A stretch of DNA of 64,000 nucleotides from Turbatrix aceti (lineage: Eukaryota; Nematoda; Chromadorea; Rhabditida; Panagrolaimidae). This document shows positions 34,168 to 43,370 of this stretch, piece after piece (within the stretch, counting starts at the first letter, position 1; every line of letters begins with the position of its first letter). The notes under the pieces were generated by a model. The model ran no database searches, was not told where the DNA came from, and worked only from the letters and a program-made list of their open reading frames with translations. The stretch lies in assembly GCA_963969345.1 (NCBI GenBank), contig OZ017766.1, positions 9,548,001 through 9,612,000 on the forward strand, read 5' to 3'. The translations under genes and the position numbers were made by a program.

Positions 34168-35500
34168 CACTGAAAAAAAAACTGACGAATGAAAACGTCA
34201 GAATCAGTGAAAACGTTAGAAAAACTGACGATTTGCACAAAATCGTTAGAAAAACTGACGATCAGGGACGTCATGAAATAACTGATGATTTTAAAGGAAA
34301 ATCGTCAGTTTTTTCCTGACGTTTTGAGACAAGTACGCGTTTCACAAATCTTCATTTTTTTTCTAAGTAAAACGTCAGTTTTTTTCTGATGTTTTTGCCT
34401 GTATAGGTTGAGAATAAAATATTTGGCAATGTGCCACAAGTTTCTATCAATTTTACGCAAATTTTGCGACGAGCTCGCATTTCGCAATGATTTTTTCTTG
34501 TTTTTCTCATTTGTATTTTTTGAAGTTCAGCTCATTATTGTATTTCTCGTTGCCGCAGTGTAGTTGTTCATCAGTCAGTCCGTCTATCGCACTCTACTTT
34601 TTCGGCAATGATCTTGAGAAGAACGGCAAAGCAACCCCGTAAGACGTTCAAATTACGGTTGACATCAATAACAGTAAGTTTTTTTGGTATGTGAAAGAAA
34701 ACACTGTTTTAAAGCATTTGCAGAGAGTATGCTGACTTTGGCAGCTTCGCGCAATGGCATTTTTAGATTGTTAGCGATCTCATCTGCCGCAATGATTAGG
34801 GCAAGTCCTGAGATATCAAACAAGCTATCAACGGCACAAAAATGTTGATTTTTGGCACAGCTGCAATTGTTCGCAAACAAGGTGAAAGCACATGCTGTGC
34901 ATTTTTGACAATGCATGAAGTGAAAACAACCTGTGGATTGATTATTCGCGTTTTACACTGGCATGTTATTTGTTCTAAGTCAAACTGAAACCTTCAACAG
35001 CTCAAACAATAACTACTATTTATTTTCAGGTAAAGTCAGGCTATGAATGCTGTGGCATCATAACAGCGACATTTGCCTACGCCTGCCAAGTTTACTTGAA
35101 TCGAACCATCAACCGACGACAACGACAACGTCAACGAATTTTATATTTTGGATATAATTTGTTTTTTTATTGTATATGTGTATGTATGTAGAGATAAATT
35201 AATGGAAGCTCATGCTATATATTGTGTATGTGCAAACCAGTAGGCCAAGATTGTACAGCAAAACAATAAACCAATATTGGAGACGATTTGCCAAGCGGAT
35301 TCGGGTAAAAACGTCAGTTTTTTTCTGATTTCTTCAATCGTCAGTTTTTCTAACGAATGCAAAACTGATTTCTTCAATCGTCAGATTTTCTAACGAATGC
35401 AAAACTGACTTTTGTAATCGTCAGTTTTTTTCTGACGAATGGGGACGTCAGTAAAACTAACGAAAAATCGTCAGTTTTTCTAACGTTTTTTTTTTCAGTG
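34168..35500. mobile_element. CACTG-ended TIR element with GTCAG repeats
   Basis: The ends are CACTGAAAAAAAAAC and its inverse, flanked by TA (34166-34167 and 35501-35502). Subterminal regions are arrays of AAACGTCAG / ACTGACGATT motifs on both sides, the kind of multiple binding site seen in CACTA elements; a TA duplication would also suit Tc1/mariner. It encloses a possible small spliced gene (34608-35191). Confidence 0.7.
34608..35191 (+). CDS. Possible two-exon small gene inside TIR element
   Basis: Exon 34608-34673 ends at a GTAAGT donor and exon 35030-35191 begins after TTTTCAG; the phases agree (phase 0), giving 75 residues. The start is basic (MILRRTAKQPRKTFKLRL), followed by GYECCGIITATFAYACQ, an Arg/Gln-rich stretch and a hydrophobic, Cys-rich tail. 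AATAAA follows near 35266. I recognise no family. It may be a captured host gene fragment or chance. A minus-strand frame of 83 residues (34665-34916) overlaps the intron. Confidence 0.3.
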
Positions 35501-36036
35501 TATATTTGTTGTGATTCTGTCCCAACAAATGAGGTAGTGGGATAGCTTTATCCTGGTCACACAAATAAAAGTCGAACAACAAGAATCCAAATTAGGCGGG
35601 AATAGCAAGGCCTAATTCGGGGGAGCGAAGAATAACGTGAAGAGAAAACAGAGGACCAAGGGGAGGGAACAACAATAACCAGGGTTCTCAACGTTTTCCA
35701 CGGCCCAAGCCGGGCCGATTGGTTTTGTTGGCCAGAAAAAAAAATCGGATTGATCGCAGTTTTCTGGGGACAAAGTTTGGCATGCTTGCCAGACAAACAA
35801 GCGCGCGCGATTCGGCAGCAGTCGTCCATTCCTTGCTGATGTCTACGTTGTCACTTCTCATGCCTTGTGCACCTGGGAAAGCAGGTATTCCAAAAGTGGT
35901 GTCAGTCGTCTTCAGTGGGTTGGAACCATCGTTGGCGATTATGGCAACAAGTTTAAAAAAATCGGGTACATGGTCATTCGTTGATTTTTGCTGCTTACTG
36001 AACGCTTCTTGCTTTTTTAGATATATCCTGAACGAC
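35501..36036. promoter_or_regulatory. Upstream region and 5' module of MAPYT copy 3
   Basis: A hAT-type end (CAGGGTTCTCAACG at 35680) with a shortened GGCC-rich fragment abuts the MAPYT 5' module at about 35740. The module (to 36020) is more than 90% identical by eye to that before copy 4 and ends in CTTGCTTTTTTAG, 16 bases before the ATG. Confidence 0.5.
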
Positions 36037-36285
36037 ATGGCGCCCTACACCAAGAAGTCGTACGCGCCGAAAATCCCTTCGCCGCTCACGAAGCCAAACG
36101 GCTTCAAACCCCCGCGGCCGACATCATCGTCGTCAACGGCGTCGGTGGCGTCCGCACCCTCGCCCTCGTCGGTGCCGTCAACGGCATCGCCGCCGGTTGC
36201 GGCTCCCTCGCCGCCAGCAGAGCTCCCTGGCTGGATCTTGCGTCTGGCGAGGGAGAATCGCGTCAAAAAGGTTTTTTTATTTTGA
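36037..36285 (+). CDS. MAPYT-family small Pro/Ser-rich protein, copy 3
   Basis: An 82-residue protein with the family N-terminus (MAPYTKKSYAPKIPSP), a short Ser/Ala/Pro middle and the family C-terminus LPGWILRLARENRVK. Its first 28 codons differ from copy 4 at about 13 synonymous positions and two amino acids, while the middle and end are nearly identical at DNA level. Copies 1 and 3 share GACATG at the start and MAPYTKK; copies 2 and 4 share GACAATG and MAPYTRK, which suggests two subfamilies. Function unknown. AATAAA lies near 36331. Confidence 0.6.
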   Translation: MAPYTKKSYAPKIPSPLTKPNGFKPPRPTSSSSTASVASAPSPSSVPSTASPPVAAPSPPAELPGWILRLARENRVKKVFLF

Positions 36286-37006
36286 TGTTATTTTTTATTT
36301 TGATTTATTTTATGTTGTGAAAAGTTTTAATAAACTTATCATTTCCCAAAAGTTCGTTACTCGCATGGGGGGTTCTCAATTTTTGAAAATGACAATTTTT
36401 TTTTGAAAATTCAAAAACTAATAACAATTAGGTTTTTTTCTATTACTGTTCTGACGTGAGAAGGCTCGTGCTTTCGGAAAAATAGAAAACTTCACAACTG
36501 TCGATGTTTTTTCAATAAAACTTTTTTCTAAGTTTTTCATAATTTTTTTTCAAAAAATATACACCAGTAATTCCGACAATATTGTTCATCGGTGCAATTT
36601 CCAGCGGTATCCGGAATTGCTTGGTCTTTGACGATATTACTTTTTCAGACTTTGTAGTTGTGGTTAAACATGAATGGATTGACAGACTTCCATCACGTGC
36701 CAAAAAATTTTCGCAGTTATCGCAGCGTTGTGTGAACAAGTTTGGCAAGCTTGCCAGACAAATGAAAACAAGCGCGCGCGATTTGGCAGCAGCCGTCCAT
36801 TCCTTGCTGATGTCTACTTGTCACTTCTCATGCCTTGTGCACCTGGGAAAGCAGGTATTCCAAAAGTGGAGTCAGTCGTCTTCGGTGGGTGGAAACTATC
36901 GTTAGCGATTATGGCAACGAATTTAAAAAATCGGGAAGATGGTCATTCGTTGATTTTTGCTGTTTACTGAACGCTACTTGCTTTTTTAGAAATATCGTAT
37001 ACGACA
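36286..37006. promoter_or_regulatory. Region between MAPYT copies 3 and 4
   Basis: The first ~250 bases are the copy 3 3' region. From about 36715 the MAPYT 5' module begins (GTTATCGCAGCGTTGTGTG) and runs to the acceptor CTTTTTTAG just before copy 4. The stretch 36550-36715 is open on both strands but I recognise no gene there. Confidence 0.5.
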
Positions 37007-37291
37007 ATGGCCCCTTATACGCGAAAGTCGTATGCGCCGAAGATTCCATCGCCCTTGACGAAGCCGAACGGGTTCAAGCTCCCGCGGCCGACTTCATCGT
37101 CGTCAACGGCGTCGGCGACATCCACGTCGTCTTCATCGGCGTCGGTGGCGACCGCGCCCGCACCCCCGCCCTCATCGGTTCCGACAACGGCATCACCGCC
37201 GGCTGCGGCTCCCTCGCCGCCAGCAGAGCTCCCTGGCTGGATCTTGCGTCTGGCAAGGGAGAACCGCGTCAAAAACGTTTTTTTATTTTGA
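37007..37291 (+). CDS. MAPYT-family small Pro/Ser-rich protein, copy 4
   Basis: A 94-residue protein with the same order as copies 1 and 3: MAPYTRKSYAPKIPSPLTK, a Ser/Thr/Ala/Pro middle slightly longer than in copy 3, and LPGWILRLARENRVK. The ATG lies 17 bases after CTTTTTTAG. It lies in direct tandem with copy 3, about 970 bases apart start to start. A second long frame, shifted by one base, is open through this region, a consequence of the GC-rich third positions; the MAPYT frame is preferred because it is the one conserved between copies. Confidence 0.6.
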   Translation: MAPYTRKSYAPKIPSPLTKPNGFKLPRPTSSSSTASATSTSSSSASVATAPAPPPSSVPTTASPPAAAPSPPAELPGWILRLARENRVKNVFLF

Positions 37292-37870
37292 TGTATTTTT
37301 TTTATTCCGATTTATGTATGTTGTGCCGAAATTTAATAAATTTCGTATTTTCCAAAAAAAGTCAAGCTTATGGGAGTTCTCCAACAAAAAAAAAATCATT
37401 ATGTTCAACTTTTTTGCAAAAAAATAATTGTTGACTGTAATTAAACTAAAAAGGGGTACAACGGACCTCAAAAAAATGTTACACGATGAAAAAAAGCATG
37501 AACTTTTTATGTTTTTTGAAAGACAATAATTTTAGTTTTCAGACCAAAAATACCAAAATTCGTGTTTTCACCAACCTTTCGCTGACGTTTCTGTTTTTTT
37601 TTGCATTTTCTATATCGCTAGCTTTTCATTATTTATTCTGATAGGTAAATATTTTTTGAACTCAAATTACGGATATAAGGAACACTTTACACGCGCCAGT
37701 GTTCCCCATTAACATTGAACGTAATTCTCAAAAACCTATGCTCCTAGCGCGAAAATTTTTCAACCTTTTATGATTGACGCTTTTTTTTGCGTTCTTTTTC
37801 GATTTGGTCACGCTGATAGTTCAGGTACTTACTTTGTTGATTGTAATTCTTTACGTTTATCAGCTTCATC
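37292..37870. other. Intergenic, MAPYT copy 4 to CHMP7
   Basis: The MAPYT 3' end (AATAAATTTCG near 37334) is followed by AT-rich sequence and the CHMP7 upstream region, with a trans-splice-like acceptor TTTATCAG ending at 37863. The segment 37362-37440 resembles an inverted copy of 19560-19690 (GTCAAGCTTATGGGAGTTCT), so the family's 3' flank is also duplicated. Confidence 0.5.
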
Positions 37871-40484
37871 ATGTCTGCGCCATATTTACCACCGAACTGG
37901 GAAAGTCCTGAGACCCGCGGATTGTTCGGCAACATGAGAGTGGGTTTTTTTTGTTTTTCATTCGTTTAAAACCAACTTTTTTTTCAGTCTAAGAGCGTGG
38001 ATGCCAAACAATTTGACAAGAAGAAGCAGTTTTGGTCAGATGTTATCGCCAGGTATTGTAAGCATTCGAATAGCGCAGTTGTTGATTTTTCGACTCTGCG
38101 AAAGGCTTTTACGCGGGGTGATTTGTTACCTGCACCGCTGGAGACGGTTTTGAACGAGTTATACACGTTAGTTTTTATTTTTTATTTTATTTTTTTGTAT
38201 CCGAATCTGAGGATGATAATTTCAGGGAGGGGGACATCAAAACGCTGGATGAAGCGCAGAAAAAGTCGTCTGGATGGCTGAACTGGGGCGCGTCGATGCT
38301 CGGATTCGGCGCAAAGTCTACGGATATCAAGGCGACCAAGCTGGTGCATTTGCCTACTATCGAGGTTTGCTTTTTGGGTGGAAAATGGGTTTTTGGGTGT
38401 GCAATTCGGCTTTTTGAGAGTGGAAAACGCATATTTTGCCTGAAATTCCTGAAATGTGTTTTTTGGGGTTCAAAATGCATATTTTATCCTAAAATGGGTT
38501 TTTTGAACGTTTTTCTTAAAATATGCTGTTGAATTCCTGAAATTCCTTTTTTTACCTAAAATCAGTTTTTTTTTACAATTGACTTCAATTCTGTTTTTTT
38601 TGGCCCGAAAAGTATTATTTTTGGCCCAAAATATGCCTGTTTACAAAAAAAACTGAATTTGTTTAAAAATGTATATTTTTAATAAAAAATTCAGTTTTTT
38701 TTCGTAAAAAGTTTATTTTGACCAAAAGTATGTATTTGACCGTAAAAAAATATGTTTTGGCCTGAATTATTTTTTGGATGCAAAATTTTTTTCGCGTGAA
38801 ATCAATTTTATACTAAAAAAATATTTTGTGCCAGAAATGTAAATAATTTTCATCCTTGAAAAAATTTTGTATGAAAATCAATTTTCCGACCGTATAAAAA
38901 TAATATTTCATCCTGAATCGCGATTTTTGACCGTTAAAAAAACGTATTTTTGCCTAAAATTATACTTTTATGCCAATTTTCCATTTTTTTTGTTTCAGAT
39001 CCTCGCTGCAAATCTCCTTGAACACCAGGAAACGCTCGCGGCTTCGCTGATGGATTATCCCGAGGTTACGGGCTTCAACGACCTCAGACGCCAATCCCAG
39101 GAAGTCATAGCCGATGACGAGACCTTTGAACTCGTCGTTCGGTACCTCGATGAACACAAGATGCTCACACAGGGCGTGACAAAGGGTGGCGATCGAATTC
39201 TCAAATTCAGAGAAAAATCCGCTGTTTCCATCGACAGCGTCAACGAAACCGACGTTTCAATCCACGAAATTCGACGTGCAATGGTCAAACTTGAAAATGA
39301 CATTCGTCGACTCGAAGATCGTCAGGAAAGGTGCGTTTTTTACCAAAAAATTATTTTTGACATTAAAAAAATACATAAAATTTTTTTTGTGTTAAAAAAA
39401 ATTTTTTTTTTAATTTATAAAAATTTTTTTTTTGAAAAAAAAACATTTTCAAAAAAAAATTGTTGAAAAACGCGCGTTTTTTAGGCTCAAAGCCGACGCT
39501 CGAAAGGCAATCAAAGAGCACAACAAAAAGAATGCCCTCGTCGTTCTGAGACGCAAGAAAATTATCGAACAGGAAATTTCAACGAAAGACAAGCAGTACA
39601 AGTCTCTGCTTGACATCCTCGAACGCCTCTCGCAGACCCGTCACACCCGGGAGGTCATGGAAGTCTACCGTGCTGGCAACGAGGCTTTCAAGGATGTCCT
39701 GCAGCGACAGGGTCTTACGCCCGAAAATGTGAGTTTTTCAAAAATATTTATTAGAAAAAAAATTTGTTGATGTTCAAAATTTTATTGTATGTAAAAAATG
39801 AATTTTTTCATCAAAATTTTTGTTTTTTCCGGAAAAATTTTGAAAAAAGAATTTTTGCATAAAAATGTTTTTTGTTTTTATTGATTTTTTTTCTTGAAAA
39901 ATTTTTTATTACTAAAATTTAGAATTTTGGTTTTTTGCATCAAATTTTTGTTTTCGTAGATTTTTTTTCTTGAAATTTTTTTTATTAAATTTTGAAAAAA
40001 ATACAATTTTGTGTCGAAATTCTAATTTTTTCAATTTTCTTTAAAATTTTGTTTTTCGTACCAAGATTTAGTTTTTTTCGTTCAACACTTTGATTTTCGT
40101 GTCGGGACCGAATTTCCAATTTGTTTTCCTTTTTTTTATAAAATTTTAGGTTTTTTGTTCAGTTTCAAAAAAAAATTTGTGTTTATGTTTCCACCTTTTC
40201 AGATCGATACAACAGTCGACTCAATCCAAGAAATCATGTCGGATCTCAAAGAAGTCGACGACATGCTGGCAAACGGCTTCCAGGGACAAAAACTCGTCGA
40301 CGACACCGAACTCGAAGCCGAGCTGGAGGAACTCATCGAGGAAGAGACCGAAGCCGACAAGTCCGGACGGGTCAAGGTCAACAAGCACGTCATCGATATC
40401 AACCTCCCCGTCGTGCCGTCGGAAGAGCCGTCGCCCGCGGATGAACTCGAGCAGCGTCTGCGTAGACTCAAGGAAAGGGCCTGA
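37871..40484 (+). CDS. chmp-7: ESCRT-III-related CHMP7
   Basis: Six exons: 37871-37939, 37988-38166, 38226-38364, 38999-39330, 39485-39728, 40203-40484; 414 residues, near the usual ~450. All phases agree. CHMP7 recruits ESCRT-III to the inner nuclear membrane during nuclear envelope sealing and repair. The N-terminal half has the CHMP7 winged-helix-like region (LPPNWESPETR, FWSDVI, LPAPLETVLNELYT, SGWLNWGASMLGFG). From about residue 230 it is a basic, helical Snf7-type core (EIRRAMVKLENDIRRLEDRQ, ALVVLRRKKIIEQEI, LERLSQTRHTREVMEVYRAG), then an acidic tail (TELEAELEELIEEE), as in Snf7 proteins. The start follows the TTTATCAG acceptor. Confidence 0.9.
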
Positions 40485-41448
40485 AAATCTCGTAAATGCA
40501 TTTCTTGCTCTTTTTTTTTGTTCGACTGCATAAAAATCGTCTTTTTTTTGTCAATACACGATTTCTGTATTTTTTTCGATTAAATTTGCTGAAAAAATTT
40601 TGGAGAGGTGTTTTTTGGGAAATTTTTGTGGATTTTTTATCCAATTTTAGGGATTTTTTTTTGAAAAAAAAATTGGTGTGAAAGTTACAGAAATTTTTGG
40701 AATCTTTGAACGGGAATCAAAGCTCAAAAAAAATGTTGGTATTCGGATCGAAAATTATTTTAAAAATATCTGGACGCACACAAAATTTTGGTAATTTTCT
40801 TGGTGAGAGAACTTATTTTTTAACAGGGGCCGGCCAACAATTTTTGACGTGCTTGGTTCGAAGCCGAATGTATTGCCAGCACCTCTAACATTTTTTTCGG
40901 ATTGCGAGCGCACTTTGTAAATCGCGCGCATTTTACATACATAAATTCGAACAGTGCATTTTTCGCTGTTCGAAAGATTGACTGCACATTTTTTTAAGAC
41001 AAAAACAGCGGGCTTGTTTTTACGAAAAAAATAATTGTGTCTATCGTGATGTTTTGTGAATCATCAAAAGATGAGGCATCGAGAAGCTGTGTGGTGATTC
41101 ACCGTAAAAAATGTAAGCAATGCTGCTTTATACTAAAAATCGAATTAGAATTTTTTTTCGTTTAAGGTGTTATATTAAGATCCATATGTATATATGTATG
41201 TATATGAAAGAAGCGATGTATTTATTTATTAAAAATATGTATTGGTAAATATATTATATTATTTTTTGTAATCCTTCTACACATAGATAAGTTTTTACGA
41301 CCACGTTTTTTCATGTGTTAAACATTTCTACCAGTAAATTGAGTGATATCCTCTATGAAAGAAGTTACGATATGCCAACATGGGGAAATCGAAAGCGTGG
41401 GTCAATGGAAAGAATGATAAACATTAGTCCTGATGAATAAATTGTGGA
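40485..41448. other. Convergent 3' region
   Basis: About 960 bases between the stops of CHMP7 (plus) and the kinase (minus). It is AT-rich with no conserved frame. A low-complexity ATATGTATATATGTATG tract lies near 41184. I see nothing further. Confidence 0.5.
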
Positions 41449-43047
41449 TCATCCCTGCGCCCCTGAGTCAATGATTTCGGGGAACGATGAGTTACACGGA
41501 AGGCCAGAGCGCATGGAATTGATGACCTGCGAACTACTATCTAGACTGGTTGTGCTGCCGGTTGTAAACATGGCAATGCTGATTATGAGTTCGGTAACCA
41601 GGTGATCGCAGATACCGGGACTCATCTCTTCGGCTTCGCGGAACGCAGACTTCAGAAGTTGAAGGTTCGTGGCACGGTTGTGCTTCGTCCGCGACAGTTT
41701 ATCCAGCGCAGGCAGAATCGTGTATTCCAGGGAACTTTTCGGAAGTTGCGCGGGGACAGGTGAATGTTTGATGGTCGATGCTGTCGACGAGGAGGAAGGC
41801 TGGAGAGTTGGGTACTCCCAACCGTCGCCCGATGACTGGCATTCTGCGTCGTCGTCCTTATCCGAATCCAGAGAGAGTCCAGCTCGCGTTTTGTAGTTTT
41901 CTACGACGCGCTCGATAACTTCCGCCAGAATGGCATTTTCTTTTGCACCACAGATAAAAGGGTGAGTGAGCAGATCCTTGGCGGGTGGTCTGTGGTCCGG
42001 TTCCCGGATGAGACACATCTCGACAAAATCTTTGAAATCTCGACTCCACTGGTTTCCGGTGAGTTGCGGAGGCGGATTTTTTGGGATAAGATGAAGCACT
42101 TTCATCGGATCCAGGTTCGAATGCGGTGGATCTCCGTTTGCCAGCTCAATTGCCGTAATCCCCAGCGACCAGATGTCGGCTTTGAAATCGTAGGAAGGCT
42201 GCTTGATGACTTCGGGTGCCATCCAGAACGGCGTACCGACGGTTGTTACGCATTTTTTCATGGTATCCGTAAGCTGGACCGTGACGCCAAAATCGGCAAT
42301 CTTGACGTCACCGTGTCTGGAGAGAAGCACGTTGGCAGCTTTGATATCACTGTGAATCTTGCGATCTGCGTGCAGGTATTCGAGGCCTTTGAGGACTTCG
42401 CGGAGAATGACAGCGATGTGGTCTTCGTCGAGTACACCACTCTTGGTCAGTTCTAACGCTGATCCACCACTGAGGTATTCCATGATGATCCACAGTTTTG
42501 TGCCCTGAAGATTTAAATTTTTAAATAAATAAAAAAATTTTTTCTTTTTTTTTTCAAATTTTTTTTGAAAAATTAAAAAAAATTTTTTTAGAAAAAAAAA
42601 TTTTTCTTTTGAAGAATTAAAAAAAAATTTAAAAAAATATAATTTTGTTTTGAAAAATTAAAAATAAAATTTTTTAGAAAAAAAAATTTTTTTTTGAAAA
42701 AAAATATTTTTTTTGAAAAATTAAAAAAAAAATTGCAGAATTTAAATATTACCAAAACCAACCATGATATACGATCCGTAGTACTTGGTGACGTAGGAGC
42801 TGTCACAGTGGCTGAGCATCATGATTTCCTGCTGGATTTCTTCGATTTCTTCCCCAGCCTTCTCGAGATCGATGACCTTGATGGCAACGACCTAAAATTC
42901 GAGATTCACTCAAGTCAGCAGTCACAGACAGTACCAAAAAATGCCAACCTCGCCATTACGGTTGTCGATGCCCTTGAAGACCTTGCCAAAGCTGCCGCGT
43001 CCGATGCATTCTTGTTTCGCATAAATCAGTTTTGGGTCATGAAGCAT
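41449..43047 (-). CDS. gck-1: STE20-like kinase, GCK-III (MST3/4-type)
   Basis: Three exons (minus): 43047-42949, 42891-42763, 42504-41449; 427 residues, all phase 0. GCK-III kinases act with CCM3/STRIPAK in cell polarity and cytoskeleton control. The kinase domain starts at once: glycine loop IGRGSFGKV (~15-23), VAIK Lys ~38, [10 protein letters not shown] hinge, [13 protein letters not shown] (~125), DFG (~147), [10 protein letters not shown] and [13 protein letters not shown]. The C-terminal regulatory part has a Ser-rich linker and a helical end ([25 protein letters not shown]) as in the family's dimerisation region. Oddity: the catalytic loop reads HSD, not HRD, and the activation loop reads DFGVTVQ where MST4 has DFGVAGQ; catalytic Asp, DFG and VAIK Lys remain. 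Could be a divergent paralog rather than the sole gck-1. Confidence 0.9.
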
Positions 43048-43370
43048 TGTTCGTCAGAGGGCTGCTTTCGATCAGTTTTGATAAAAATCTCTGCGATGCT
43101 TCAGAGAAAGAGCAGGCGTTTTTTATGCAAAATACAGACTTTTTGATACACATGACTTTTTGAAGGCAAAATTTTGTAACTTTTCAAAAATGTTGTCTTT
43201 TTTTTGCAACGTTGAACTGCCCGCGCTTTTTTAGTGCTCTCAACACGAATTTTGATACTCGTGCAGAACAAAAACATCATTCTTTCACCATTTTCAAACC
43301 AACCTGTGGTTTTCTTCCTTTTTTCTTTGCGTTTATTCGTGTTTGGACGTTTAGTTTGTGTGCTTCAGGT
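43048..43370. promoter_or_regulatory. Shared divergent upstream region, kinase and F-box paralog 3
   Basis: These 323 bases separate two divergent start codons and probably hold both promoters. The F-box side ends in GCTTCAG|GT directly before the ATG. No TATA box is obvious. Confidence 0.45.

Noticed and set aside
34665..34916. Minus-strand 83-codon Cys-rich frame inside the CACTG-ended element
   Set aside because: Competes with a plus-strand two-exon model and has no recognised domain or splice partners; left unannotated.
36512..36748. Minus-strand 78-codon frame with CDNCENF…HSC, zinc-finger-like
   Set aside because: Cys/His spacing does not fit a known finger and the frame overlaps the MAPYT 5' module; no other support.
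36045..37272. Antisense Asp/Gly/Val-rich frames over the MAPYT copies
   Set aside because: They are the complement of the Ser/Pro/Ala coding strand; the plus-frame peptide is the conserved one, with the synonymous substitutions.
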